Shown in pieces: positions 16,910-25,508 of a stretch of 64,000 nt of DNA (its first letter is position 1; every line of letters starts with the position of its first letter). A program made the position numbers and the translations under genes. The notes beneath the pieces were generated by a model. That model was given only the letters and a program-made list of their open reading frames with translations, made no database searches and was not told the origin of the DNA. The stretch is from the NCBI RefSeq assembly GCF_900116645.1, contig NZ_FPBO01000004.1:62001-126000 (forward strand). Reading direction: 5' to 3'. Source of the DNA: Pseudoduganella namucuonensis. GTDB taxonomy: Bacteria > Pseudomonadota > Gammaproteobacteria > Burkholderiales > Burkholderiaceae_D.

Positions 16910-17464
16910 ATGATCAAGCCTACCCTTTACGCAGCCGCCCTGCTGGCTCTGAGTTCCGCGGCCTTCGCGCCTGCTCAGGCATTGGCGCAAGTGGACTTCA
17001 GCGTCGTCATCGGCAATGCCCCTCCCCCGCTCCGTCATGAAGTGATACCTCGTCCGCGCCCCGGCTACGTCTGGAGCCCCGGTTACTGGGATTGGCGCGG
17101 CCACCGCCACGTGTGGGTCCCCGGTCATTATCTGCGCGCGCGCCCCGGCTATGTCTACATGCAGCCGCAATGGATAGAACGCGACGGCCAGTGGTACCGC
17201 GAGGGCGGACGCTGGGATCGCCAGGAGCGCCACGCGGGCTACCGCCGCGACAGCGACCACGATGGCATCCCGAACCGCTATGACCGCGACCGCGACGGCG
17301 ACGGCATCCCCAACCGCTACGACCGCAACAACCATTACCGCGACCGCGCCGGCAACGGCGACCAGGACCGCGACGGCGTGCCCAATCGCGTGGACCGCGA
17401 CCGCGACGGCGACGGCGTACCCAATCGCGTCGACGACAGGCCGAACAATCCGCGCCGCTACTAA
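16910..17464 (+). CDS. secreted YXWGXW-type protein with DxDxDG repeats
   Basis: A 184-residue protein with a cleavable signal peptide (MIKPTLYAAALLALSSAA to about residue 26). The central region has repeated aromatic motifs (GYVWSPGYWDWRGH, HVWVPGHYLRARPGYVY) of the YXWGXW repeat type found in proteobacterial envelope proteins. The C-terminal 75 residues carry calcium-binding-like repeats ([40 protein letters not shown]) like thrombospondin type 3 repeats. Probably periplasmic or outer-surface, calcium-dependent. The ribosome site is GGAGAGATACC before 16910. A paralogue with the same architecture lies at 23745. Function unknown. Confidence 0.85.
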   Translation: MIKPTLYAAALLALSSAAFAPAQALAQVDFSVVIGNAPPPLRHEVIPRPRPGYVWSPGYWDWRGHRHVWVPGHYLRARPGYVYMQPQWIERDGQWYREGGRWDRQERHAGYRRDSDHDGIPNRYDRDRDGDGIPNRYDRNNHYRDRAGNGDQDRDGVPNRVDRDRDGDGVPNRVDDRPNNPRRY

Positions 17465-17499
17465 AGCCCGTCCCCGGGGGCTCGCCCCCCGGCCCGCCG

Positions 17500-17531
17500 A
17501 TCCCGCCTTCTGCTACGATGGCGGGATTTTT
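17500..17531 (+). terminator. intrinsic terminator after the secreted-repeat gene
   Basis: ATCCCGCC at 17500-17507 pairs perfectly with GGCGGGAT at 17520-17527 around a 12-base loop, followed by a T run to 17531. It ends the transcript of the gene at 16910. The loop (TTCTGCTACGAT) also contains a TACGAT hexamer that could act as a -10 for the RNase H-like gene at 17550. A second GC-only hairpin (CCGGGGG/CCCCCGG, near 17473-17492) precedes it. Confidence 0.75.
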
Positions 17532-17549
17532 CACATTTGGCCACCCCGC

Positions 17550-18269
17550 ATGCACGACCTCCCCGCCCTCGCATCCGCCGCCTTCCATAACGAACGCGTG
17601 GCGGCGCGCCGCCTGGCGAAAACCGCCGGCATCACCGAAACGGAAGCGCTGCGCGCCACGCTGGAGCGCGCAGCCGCGCAGGCGGGATGGGCTGACGTGG
17701 CGGCGCTGCTGGAAGCGCGCGCCCGGCTACGGCTGGACGAGCTGGCCCGGCGCGCGGACAAGGCCCGCGCCAGGGCCGAAGCCAAGGCGCGGCGGCTGCG
17801 GGCGCGAAGCGACGCGGTCCCCGGCGCATGGCGCGCATGGTTCGACGGGTCGGCCACGCCCAATCCCGGCCTGTTGGGCATAGGCGCGCTGCTGTGCGCC
17901 CCCGGCGGCGAGCGCGTGGAGATCTCGCGCCGCGCCGGTCACGGCGACAGCAGCGAAGCGGAGTATCTGGCGCTGGAGGCGCTGCTGGAGGCGGCCGTGG
18001 CGGCCCGCGTCCCCGCGCTGGCGGTGTACGGGGACAGCCGCGTGGTGATCGACGATGTGAATGCGGCGATAACCGCCACAAGAACGGCGCCGCGCGGCGT
18101 CAAAGGCCCGGCCAAGGGCCTGGAAGCGCACCGCGCGCGGGTGCTGGCGTTGATGGCGCGGCTCGACGACGTCACGCTGCGCTGGGTGCCGCGCCACCGC
18201 AACGGCGAGGCGGACAGCCTGTCGCAGCGGGCCATACGCGCCGGCGCGGACCGCCAGGGGGAAAGTTAA
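17550..18269 (+). CDS. RNase H-family protein
   Basis: A 239-residue protein. The C-terminal domain (about residues 92-235) has the RNase H fold with the acidic site in order: WFDGSATPNPGL (first Asp), DSSEAEYLALEAL (Glu), VYGDSRVVID (second Asp) and RHRNGEADSL (last Asp). Such proteins cleave the RNA strand of RNA-DNA hybrids. The N-terminal 90 residues are helical and charged (RLRLDELARRADKARARAEA) and not part of standard RNase HI, so this is a fusion-type homologue related to RnhA rather than rnhA itself. The ATG at 17550 has no clear ribosome site. The stop overlaps the converging cheW by 4 bases. Confidence 0.8.
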   Translation: MHDLPALASAAFHNERVAARRLAKTAGITETEALRATLERAAAQAGWADVAALLEARARLRLDELARRADKARARAEAKARRLRARSDAVPGAWRAWFDGSATPNPGLLGIGALLCAPGGERVEISRRAGHGDSSEAEYLALEALLEAAVAARVPALAVYGDSRVVIDDVNAAITATRTAPRGVKGPAKGLEAHRARVLALMARLDDVTLRWVPRHRNGEADSLSQRAIRAGADRQGES

Positions 18270-18760
18270 GCGGCCAGCGGCAGGCTGTCGACCAGGCCCA
18301 TGTCGGCGCCGGTCATCAGGCGGTCGATGTCCACCAGGATCAGCATGCGGTCGTCGATGGTGCCCAGGCCGACCAGGTATTCGGTGTTCATCGACGAGGC
18401 GATGTCCGGCGCGGGCTTGATCTGCTCCGGCGTCAGGATGGTCACGTCGGACACGCTGTCGACCACCATGCCCACCACGCGCGCGCCGATGTTGAGGATG
18501 ATGACCACGGTGAACTGGTTGTAGGTCGGCGCGCCCAGCCCGAACTTGATGCGCATGTCCACGATCGGCACGATGATGCCGCGCAGGTTGATCACGCCCT
18601 TGACGAACTCGGCCGCGCTGGCGATCCGGGTCGGCGTCTCGTAGCTGCGGATCTCGCTCACCTTCTGGATGTCGATGCCGTACTCCTCCTTGCCCAGCGT
18701 GAAGGCCAGATATTCGGCGGCGTGGTCTACGTTGGCGCTGGCGATGGCGTCGGTCGTCAT
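18266..18760 (-). CDS. cheW: CheW-like chemotaxis coupling protein
   Basis: A 164-residue protein with the CheW beta-barrel fold: EYLAFTLGKEEYGIDIQKVSEI near residues 16-37, then GVINLRGIIVPIVDMR, VVGMVVDSVSDVTIL and YLVGLGTIDDRMLILVDID. CheW couples chemoreceptors to the CheA kinase at the inner-membrane array. The start at 18760 follows GAGGAG. No cheA, cheY or receptor gene is in the window, so it may be one of several CheW copies acting with a distant cluster. Confidence 0.93.
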   Translation of the reverse strand: MTTDAIASANVDHAAEYLAFTLGKEEYGIDIQKVSEIRSYETPTRIASAAEFVKGVINLRGIIVPIVDMRIKFGLGAPTYNQFTVVIILNIGARVVGMVVDSVSDVTILTPEQIKPAPDIASSMNTEYLVGLGTIDDRMLILVDIDRLMTGADMGLVDSLPLAA

Positions 18761-18890
18761 ATGAGTTCTCCTCGAGAAAGATGGATAATGTTACCGCAGG
18801 TCAAGATTTTTCGCATCAAATAAAAACGCCTATGGGAACGCGGCGCGATTCATGCCACAATTGCACAGCAGGATCGACGCTAGGAGAACA

Positions 18891-19550
18891 ATGAATACGC
18901 TGTTGAGTAGCTGGCATCCGCGCCTGGTGGCGCTGGCCAGCGGCGCCGCGGGAGACGATGGCGCGCATGACACCAACCATTTGCATCGCGTGTGGCGCAA
19001 CGCCACCTTGCTGATGGACGACAATCCGGAGGCGGACGCGCTGGTGGTGCTGGCGGCGTGTTATCTGCACGACCTGGTCAACCTGCCCAAGAACCATCCG
19101 GAACGCCACCTGGCCTCGCGCCAGGCCGCGCGGCTGGCCAGCCGCCAGCTGGCCGAGCTGGGCTTCCCGTCGGACCGCCTGTCAGCGGTGGCGCACGCCA
19201 TCGAGACGCACAGCTTCTCGGCCGGCATCCCACCCGAGACCATCGAGGCCAAGATCGTGCAGGACGCCGACCGCCTGGACGCGCTGGGCGCCGTCGGCCT
19301 GGCCCGCATGTTCTACACGGCCGGCCGCATGGGCGCCGCCCTGGCCCACGCCGACGACCCGATGGCGCTGCAGCGCGAGCTGGACGACAAGGCCTATTCG
19401 CTGGACCACATCGACGTCAAGCTGGCCACGCTGCCGGCCAAGATGCAGACCGCCGCCGGCCGCCGCCTGGGGGAACGCCGCCTGAGGGAACTGGTGGCCT
19501 TCCGCGACAGCTTCATCGCCGAATGGGCCGCCAGCCCCGCCACGCCATAA
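18891..19550 (+). CDS. HD-domain phosphohydrolase
   Basis: A 219-residue protein with the HD metal-binding pattern: DTNHLHRVW (first His), CYLHDLVN (HD pair), AIETHSFS (later His) and QDADRLDALGA (final Asp). It resembles YedJ-type HD hydrolases that act on nucleotides or phosphoesters in the cytoplasm. The start is the ATG at 18891 with TAGGAGAACA before it; an upstream ATG at 18852 lacks one. It precedes the MFS gene by 25 bases on the same strand and may share its transcript. Substrate unknown. Confidence 0.88.
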   Translation: MNTLLSSWHPRLVALASGAAGDDGAHDTNHLHRVWRNATLLMDDNPEADALVVLAACYLHDLVNLPKNHPERHLASRQAARLASRQLAELGFPSDRLSAVAHAIETHSFSAGIPPETIEAKIVQDADRLDALGAVGLARMFYTAGRMGAALAHADDPMALQRELDDKAYSLDHIDVKLATLPAKMQTAAGRRLGERRLRELVAFRDSFIAEWAASPATP

Positions 19551-19575
19551 GGCCAGGCCTCCGCTCCGACCGCAC

Positions 19576-20832
19576 ATGACCAGTCAAAGCGACACCGCGC
19601 CACTCGCCACCGCGTCCAACGGCAACCTCAATTTCGTGCTGGTCTGCATCTTCATCGACATGCTGGGCATCGGCCTGGTGGTGCCGGTGCTGCCCATCCT
19701 GGTGGGCGAATTCGTGCAGGCGCGCGACCAGCAGGCGCTGTGGTATGGCCTGATGGGCACCGTGTTCGGCCTGATGCAGTTCATCTTCATGCCCATGCTG
19801 GGCGCCATCAGCGACCGCGTGGGGCGCCGTCCCGTGCTGCTGTACTCGATGGCCGGCATGTGCGTCAACTTCCTGTCCACCGCGCTGGCGCCCAACCTGG
19901 CCTGCATGTTCATCGGCCGCGTGATCGGCGGCATGTCCTCGGCCAGCATGTCGGTGGCCTCGGCCTACGCCTCCGACATCTCCACCCACGACAACCGCGC
20001 CAAGAGCTTCGGCAAGATCGGCGCGGCCTTCGGCCTGGGCTTCATCGCCGGGCCGATGCTGGGCGGGCTGCTGGGCAGCATCAACCTGCACCTGCCCTTC
20101 TACGCGGCGGCCGCGCTGTCGGCCGCCAACTTCGTCTACGGCTATTTCTTCGTGCCCGAATCGCTGCCCGAGGCGCAGCGCGCGCCGTTCAAGCTGACCC
20201 GCGTCAATCCGCTGGCCGGCCTGCTCAAGCTGGCCGCGCGGGTGGACATCCGCGGCCTGGTGGTGGCCTTCGCGCTGATGACCTGCGCGCAGATGATGCT
20301 GCAATCGACCTGGGTGCTGTACACCCACTTCCGCTTCGACTGGACGCCGGGCCAGAACGGCATGGCGCTGTTCTGCGTGGGGCTGGCGGCGGCCGTGGTG
20401 CAGGCCGGGCTGCTGGGCGTGCTGATACGGCGCTTCGGCGAGGTGCGCCTGACCCTGCTGGGCCTGGGCTCGGGCTGCGTCACCTACATGCTGTACGGCC
20501 TGGCCACGCAGGGCTGGATGATGTACGTCTTCATCTGCTGCAACCTGCTGGCCTTCGCCGCCGGCCCGGCGCTGCAGGGCATCATTTCCAAGTCCACGGC
20601 GGCCAACCAGCAGGGCGAACTGATGGGATCGCTGCAATCGATCAGCAGCATCGGCAGCGTGCTGATGCCGCTGGCCGGCAGCGCCATCCTCGGCGAGGTC
20701 AGCCACCTGCCGTCCAACGACTGGCGCATCGGCGGCACCTTCTTCGTCTGCGCCGCCATGCAGGCGCTGGCCATCCTGGTGGCCTACCGCTATTTCAGCG
20801 CCCGCCGCGCGGCCAGAGGGAGCGCCGTGTGA
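19576..20832 (+). CDS. MFS exporter of the TCR/Tet type
   Basis: A 418-residue membrane protein with 12 predicted helices. It carries the MFS signature SDRVGRRPVLL after helix 2 (about residues 76-86) and the motif GKIGAAFGLGFIAGPMLGG in helix 5, typical of drug:H+ antiporters of the TetA branch. Its natural substrate is not evident, and tetracycline resistance should not be assumed. Its stop codon overlaps the GTG start of the next gene (GTGA), implying that the two are co-translated. Confidence 0.9.
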   Translation: MTSQSDTAPLATASNGNLNFVLVCIFIDMLGIGLVVPVLPILVGEFVQARDQQALWYGLMGTVFGLMQFIFMPMLGAISDRVGRRPVLLYSMAGMCVNFLSTALAPNLACMFIGRVIGGMSSASMSVASAYASDISTHDNRAKSFGKIGAAFGLGFIAGPMLGGLLGSINLHLPFYAAAALSAANFVYGYFFVPESLPEAQRAPFKLTRVNPLAGLLKLAARVDIRGLVVAFALMTCAQMMLQSTWVLYTHFRFDWTPGQNGMALFCVGLAAAVVQAGLLGVLIRRFGEVRLTLLGLGSGCVTYMLYGLATQGWMMYVFICCNLLAFAAGPALQGIISKSTAANQQGELMGSLQSISSIGSVLMPLAGSAILGEVSHLPSNDWRIGGTFFVCAAMQALAILVAYRYFSARRAARGSAV

Positions 20833-21638
20833 GGCGCCGCCTGGTCCTCGCCGCGATCGTGCTGGGCGCGCTGTCCTGCGGCGCGGCGCGGGCCGGCTGC
20901 TCGCGCGAGATCAACGTGCCGGTTGCGCCGGTCGGCGCCAGCATCATCGTCAACGGCGGCGCGGTGGGCGGCATCTATCCCGAGGTGCTGGACGGCCCGG
21001 CGGCGAAGGCCGGTTGCAAGCTGGTCTACACCATCGTGCCGCGCGCGCGCCAGGCGGCGCTGTTCGAGATCGGCAAGGCGGACCTGCTGCTGCCCGCCAC
21101 GCGCACGCCCGCGCGCGACCGGCACGGCACCTTCGTGCCGCTGATAGGCCACCGCGCCACGCTCATTTCGCTGGCCGGCACGCACGCCCCCATCACCAGC
21201 GCGCAAGACCTGCTCGATCGCACCGACCTGCGCGTGGCCGTGGTGCGCGGCTACGATTTCGGCGAGCATTACCAGGCGCTGGTGGCCGAGCTGGCCAAAC
21301 AGGGCCGTTTGTTCCGGGAGGTCGACACCATCGCCATCGCGCGCCTGATGCAGGCCGGCGCGATCGACGTCACCATCATGGGGCCGACCAACTTCGCCGG
21401 CGCGGTGGCGCACGAGCCGCGCCTGGCCGCGCTGGGCGAGCGCCTGCGCATCGAGCCGATACCGGAACTGCCGTGGAACCTCGCCGGCGTCTATGTGTCG
21501 CACCGTTCGCTCACGCCGGCGGACCAGGCCATCCTGCGCGAACTGCTGGAGAACCTGGCGCGCTCGCCAGCCGTGATCGAGGCCTTCCAGCGCCACCACC
21601 GGCCCGACGTCCTGGCCGAAAGCGTGCGGCCGCGCTAG
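20829..21638 (+). CDS. periplasmic solute-binding-like protein
   Basis: A 269-residue protein with a signal peptide (RRRLVLAAIVLGALSCGAARAG, cleavage near residue 22). It has the type-2 periplasmic binding fold seen in amino-acid transporter binding proteins: GIYPEVLDG, FEIGKADLLLPATRTPAR, DLRVAVVRGYDFGEHY and AGAIDVTIMGP. The start is the GTG at 20829, which overlaps the MFS stop by 4 bases; no ATG is available in frame. No ABC permease or ATPase is adjacent, so it may be a sensor or an orphan. A functionally similar orphan is at 42087. Confidence 0.8.
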   Translation: MRRRLVLAAIVLGALSCGAARAGCSREINVPVAPVGASIIVNGGAVGGIYPEVLDGPAAKAGCKLVYTIVPRARQAALFEIGKADLLLPATRTPARDRHGTFVPLIGHRATLISLAGTHAPITSAQDLLDRTDLRVAVVRGYDFGEHYQALVAELAKQGRLFREVDTIAIARLMQAGAIDVTIMGPTNFAGAVAHEPRLAALGERLRIEPIPELPWNLAGVYVSHRSLTPADQAILRELLENLARSPAVIEAFQRHHRPDVLAESVRPR

Positions 21639-21664
21639 GCCGCGCCGGCCCGCTTATCGCCCCC

Positions 21665-23599
21665 CTATCGCCCAACCACGGGCAGTTCGATCGAACTGGG
21701 CGCCTCCGGCGCGCGGTACACGCGTTGCGTGGCCTTCCGGTAGTCGGCCGGCCGCGCGTGGAAAATATTGGGCACGTAGGTCTGCGGATTGCGGTCGTAC
21801 AGCGGGAACCAGCTGCTCTGGATCTGCACCATCACGCGGTGGCCGGGCAGGAACACGTGGTTCACGTTGGGCAGCGCGTAGCGGTAGCGCTCGACCTGGC
21901 CGGCCGGTATCGCCGAGGGCTGCGACAGGCTGTGGCGATAGCGCCCGCGGAAGATGTCCATCGAGATGCCCTGCTGGTAGCCGCCCAGCTCCGGCTGGCC
22001 GGGCACCTCGTCCGGATGCACGTCGATCAGCTTGACCACCCAGTCCGCGTCGGTGCCGCTGGTGGCCGCGTACAGGTCCACCCGGGGCTGGCCCGCGATG
22101 CTCAGCGGCGCCTTGAGCGGCTCGCTCACATAGCTCAGCACGTCGGTGCGGTCGGCCACGAAGCGCTGGTCGGACACCAGCCACGGCTTCCACACCGCCT
22201 CGTCGCCCATGCGCACGGGCCGCGGCACGAAAGGCACCGGCTTGGCCGGGTCGGCCACGTACTCGTCGTAGCCCTCGCCCTCCACCGCGGCGGCGGGGGC
22301 GGAAAAGCCCAGCGTGAAGCCGGCCCGCAGGTACAGCGATTCCGACCTGGACGGACAGCCCTCGGCGCAGGACCGCGGCCACTGGTCGAAGCGCTGCCAG
22401 CGGTTGACGCCGGTCTGGTAGCTCAGCACCGGCGGCGTGTCGGCCTCCGGCGCGCCATCCTTCAGGTACTGGTTCAGGAAGGGCTGCATCACCTCGCGGC
22501 GGAACTCCAGCGCGGTGTCGCCGGTGAACTTGAACACGCCCAGGCGCGAACCCTCGTAGTTCACGCCGCTGTGGCGCCACGGCCCGATGGCCAGGAAATT
22601 GAGCTTGTTGTCCCGGTCCTGCCGCTCCATGGCGGCGTACGCGGCGTAGGGGCCGTAGATGTCCTCCTGGTCCCACTGGCCCACCACGTGCATGGTGGGC
22701 ACCGTCAGCTTGCGCGCGCCCAGCAGCAGGTCCAGCGCCTGGTGCCGCCAGTAGTCGTCGTAGGCGGGATGCTCGAACAGCTTCCTGGTGTAGTTCAAGC
22801 GGTCCAGCCCGAAGCGGCGCGCGTAGCCGGCGGCGGAACCGGCGCGCAGCATGCCCTCGTAGTCGTCGTAGACGCCGGTGGCCAGCGCCTCGCCGTGGCC
22901 GCGCACCGTGGTCTGGCTGGCGATGAAGCCCAGCGAAGGCATGCGGAAGGCGCCGTTGTGGAACCAGTCGTCGCCGCGCCAGCCGTCCACCATGGCGCTC
23001 ATCGGCACGGCCGCCTTCAGCGCCGGATGCGGCGCGGCCAGCGCCATCATCACCGTGAAGCCCTCGTAGGACGAGCCTATCATGCCGACCTTGCCGTTGG
23101 TCTCGGGGACGTGCCTGGTCAGCCACTCGATGGTGTCCCAGGCGTCGGTCGCGTGGTCGGTGCGGGTGTCGTTCAGCGGGCCGCGCAGGGGCCGCGTCAT
23201 CACGTAGTCGCCCTCCGAGCCGTACTTGCCGCGCACATCCTGGAACACGCGGATATACCCCTCGGCCACCAGCGTCTCGTCGCCCTGCGGCAGCGTGGCC
23301 GCCATGCCGGGGCTGGCGTTGCGCTGCGCGCGCCGCGCCGCGTTGTAGGGGGTGCGGGTCATGACGATGGGCGCGCGCCGCGCGCCCTTGGGCAGCACGA
23401 TCACGGTGTAGAGCTTGACGCCGTCGCGCATCGGTATCATCGCCACCCGCTTCTCGTAGTCCGCGTCCGGCGGCGCGGGCGCCTCGTAGCGCTGGGGTAT
23501 GTCGGGCGCCATGGGCGGTGTTTGCGCCTGGGCCTGGAATGGAACGGCGCAGGCGCAGGCGTGGAACACGGCCAGGCTGGCGATGGTGCGGACATGCAT
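21665..23599 (-). CDS. alpha-amino-acid ester hydrolase / CocE-NonD family hydrolase
   Basis: A 644-residue secreted serine hydrolase with a signal peptide ending near AQAQ (residues 1-26). The sequence closely follows the alpha-amino-acid ester hydrolase branch of peptidase family S15: FQDVRGKYGSEGDYVMTRP, then the nucleophile motif GSSYEGF near residue 208, then DGWRGDDWFHNGAFR. The C-terminal third is a jelly-roll domain (X-Pro dipeptidyl-peptidase C-terminal type). Enzymes of this branch hydrolyse or transfer acyl groups of beta-lactam side chains and amino-acid esters in the periplasm. It stands alone, opposite to its neighbours. Confidence 0.9.
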   Translation of the reverse strand: MHVRTIASLAVFHACACAVPFQAQAQTPPMAPDIPQRYEAPAPPDADYEKRVAMIPMRDGVKLYTVIVLPKGARRAPIVMTRTPYNAARRAQRNASPGMAATLPQGDETLVAEGYIRVFQDVRGKYGSEGDYVMTRPLRGPLNDTRTDHATDAWDTIEWLTRHVPETNGKVGMIGSSYEGFTVMMALAAPHPALKAAVPMSAMVDGWRGDDWFHNGAFRMPSLGFIASQTTVRGHGEALATGVYDDYEGMLRAGSAAGYARRFGLDRLNYTRKLFEHPAYDDYWRHQALDLLLGARKLTVPTMHVVGQWDQEDIYGPYAAYAAMERQDRDNKLNFLAIGPWRHSGVNYEGSRLGVFKFTGDTALEFRREVMQPFLNQYLKDGAPEADTPPVLSYQTGVNRWQRFDQWPRSCAEGCPSRSESLYLRAGFTLGFSAPAAAVEGEGYDEYVADPAKPVPFVPRPVRMGDEAVWKPWLVSDQRFVADRTDVLSYVSEPLKAPLSIAGQPRVDLYAATSGTDADWVVKLIDVHPDEVPGQPELGGYQQGISMDIFRGRYRHSLSQPSAIPAGQVERYRYALPNVNHVFLPGHRVMVQIQSSWFPLYDRNPQTYVPNIFHARPADYRKATQRVYRAPEAPSSIELPVVGR

Positions 23600-23744
23600 G
23601 GGCGACTCCTCTGATGAGCCCCCATGGTACAGACCGCTTGCATCGAAGGCAACGTTGCAAGCCGATATGCGCGTGGCCGCACATACAACGCGGCCGAGCC
23701 GGCTTAAAGTCGGTCACACAAATCAATAACGAGGAGTCACCATC

Positions 23745-24236
23745 ATGAAAAAGCTGCTGATCGCCGCCATGCTGGCAAGTTCGCTGGGCAGCGTCGCCCT
23801 GCCCTCCAGCGCCGAAGTCGTCATCGTCCGCACCGCGCCGCCGCCGCCGCGCAGCGAGCGCATCCCCGAGGCGCGCCGCGGCTACACCTGGGTCGCCGGG
23901 CATTGGGACTGGAACGGCCGCCGCAACGTCTGGGTGCGCGGCAAATGGGTGCGCGACCGGCCCGGCTACGTCTACCAGCAATCGACCTGGGAACAGCGCG
24001 ACGGCCGCTGGATGATGGACCGCGGCGGCTGGCGCCGTGGCGACCGTGACGGCGACGGCATCCCCAACCGCTATGACCGCGACCGCGACAATGACGGCGT
24101 GCCCAATCGCCTGGACCGCGACCGGGGCCGGGACCGGGACAACGACGGCGTGCCGAACCGCCTGGACCGCGACCGCGACAACGACGGCGTGCCGAACCGC
24201 CTCGACAACCGGCCGGACAACCCGAATCGCCAATAA
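23745..24236 (+). CDS. secreted YXWGXW-type protein with DxDxDG repeats (paralogue)
   Basis: A 163-residue paralogue of the protein at 16910, with the same layout: signal peptide ([20 protein letters not shown]), aromatic repeats ([31 protein letters not shown]), then DxDxDG repeats ([20 protein letters not shown] three times). The final tail RPDNPNRQ matches RPNNPRRY of the first copy. The repeats resemble thrombospondin type 3 calcium loops, so an extracytoplasmic calcium-stabilised protein is likely. The ribosome site is CGAGGAGTCACCATC. Function unknown. Confidence 0.85.
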   Translation: MKKLLIAAMLASSLGSVALPSSAEVVIVRTAPPPPRSERIPEARRGYTWVAGHWDWNGRRNVWVRGKWVRDRPGYVYQQSTWEQRDGRWMMDRGGWRRGDRDGDGIPNRYDRDRDNDGVPNRLDRDRGRDRDNDGVPNRLDRDRDNDGVPNRLDNRPDNPNRQ

Positions 24237-24384
24237 GAGGCGGCAAAACCAGCCGCCGCCTTGACAGGGCGACGGCAAACTGCAACCATACGGCCATGAA
24301 TTTTTCCCAACCACATCGCTCCTGCCTGAATTGGTGGCCCCGCTGACATAGCGCGGCCACTGCACAGTGATGTGAGTTAAAACA

Positions 24385-24413
24385 ACGCCGCCTTCGCAGG
24401 GTGGCGTTTTTTT
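24385..24413 (+). terminator. intrinsic terminator before trpS
   Basis: ACGCCGCC at 24385-24392 pairs with GGTGGCGT at 24400-24407 (one G-T wobble) around a 7-base loop, followed by seven T residues. It probably ends the transcript of the 23745 gene. Because it sits 40 bases before trpS it could also act as an attenuator, but no Trp-rich leader peptide is visible. Confidence 0.8.
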
Positions 24414-24452
24414 CTTGGGCGCATCATGCGGGGGCAAGCAAAAGGAACCCGT

Positions 24453-25475
24453 ATGAGCCAGCCAGCACCGTCCCAGCAACCCGCCGTGATCCTCACCGGC
24501 GACCGTCCCACCGGTCCGCTGCACCTCGGCCACTACGTCGGCAGCCTGCGCAACCGCGTCGCCTACCAGCACGACTACCAGCAATTCATCATGCTGGCGG
24601 ACTCCCAGGCGCTGACCGACAACATGGAGGACACCGACAAGGTGCACCGCAACGTGGTGGAGGTGGCGCTGGACTACCTGGCCGTCGGCATCGACCCGGC
24701 CAAGTCGACCATCCTGATCCAGTCGCAGATCCCGGAGCTGGCCGAGCTGACCTTCTATTACCTGAACATGGTGACCGTGGCGCGCCTGGAGCGCAACCCG
24801 ACCGTCAAGCAGGAGATCGTGCTGCGCGGCTTCGAGCGCGACATCCCGGCCGGCTTCCTGACCTACCCCGCCAGCCAGGCCGCAGACATCTCGGCCTTCA
24901 AGGCCTCGCTGGTGCCGGTGGGCGAGGACCAGATCCCGATGATCGAGCAGACCAACGAGATCGTACGCAAGTTCAACCGCCTGGCCAACCGCGACATCCT
25001 GGTCGAGTGCAAGGCACTGGTGCCGGAAATCGGCCGCCTGCCGGGCATCGACGGCAAGGCCAAGATGAGCAAATCGCTGGGCAACACGATCAACCTGGGC
25101 GCGTCCGCCGACGAGATCCGCGCCGCCGTGAAAAAGGTCTACACCGACCCGCTGCACCTGCGCGTGGAGGACCCCGGCCACCTGGAGGGCAACGTCGCCT
25201 TCATCTACCTGGACGCGTTCGACACCGAGAAGGCGGCGCTGGAAGAGATGAAGGCGCACTACGTGCGCGGCGGCCTGGGCGACAGCGTCGTCAAGAAACG
25301 CCTGGAGGCGGTGCTGCAGGACATGCTGGCGCCGATCCGCGCCCGCCGCGAGGAATTCGCCAAGGACAAGGGCCAGGTCATGCAGATGCTGAAGGAAGGC
25401 ACGGCCAAGGCGCGCGAAGTGGCCGCGCGCACCACGGACGAAGTGAAGGCCGCGCTCGGCCTGCGCTATTTCTGA
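24453..25475 (+). CDS. trpS: tryptophanyl-tRNA synthetase
   Basis: A 340-residue class Ic aminoacyl-tRNA synthetase that charges tRNA-Trp in the cytoplasm. The ATP-binding motifs are intact: [12 protein letters not shown] (HIGH-type, near residue 23) and KMSKSLGN (near residue 205). The specificity region [19 protein letters not shown] is also present. The ATG at 24453 follows AAAGGAACCCGT; an ATG at 24426 would add nine atypical residues. It is followed after 33 bases by the DUF1294 gene. Confidence 0.97.
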   Translation: MSQPAPSQQPAVILTGDRPTGPLHLGHYVGSLRNRVAYQHDYQQFIMLADSQALTDNMEDTDKVHRNVVEVALDYLAVGIDPAKSTILIQSQIPELAELTFYYLNMVTVARLERNPTVKQEIVLRGFERDIPAGFLTYPASQAADISAFKASLVPVGEDQIPMIEQTNEIVRKFNRLANRDILVECKALVPEIGRLPGIDGKAKMSKSLGNTINLGASADEIRAAVKKVYTDPLHLRVEDPGHLEGNVAFIYLDAFDTEKAALEEMKAHYVRGGLGDSVVKKRLEAVLQDMLAPIRARREEFAKDKGQVMQMLKEGTAKAREVAARTTDEVKAALGLRYF

Positions 25476-25508
25476 TCCCCGCGTCGTCCGATACATGAAG
25501 TCCGACAA

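Noticed and set aside
19576..20832. Tetracycline resistance gene
   Set aside because: The MFS family branch includes TetA but chromosomal members export many compounds; there is no tetR or mobile context.
24040..24230. Direct repeats that might be a CRISPR array or satellite
   Set aside because: They are the coding repeats of the DxDxDG loops (GACGGCGTGCCGAACCGCCTGG type) in frame; there are no spacers of constant size and no cas gene.
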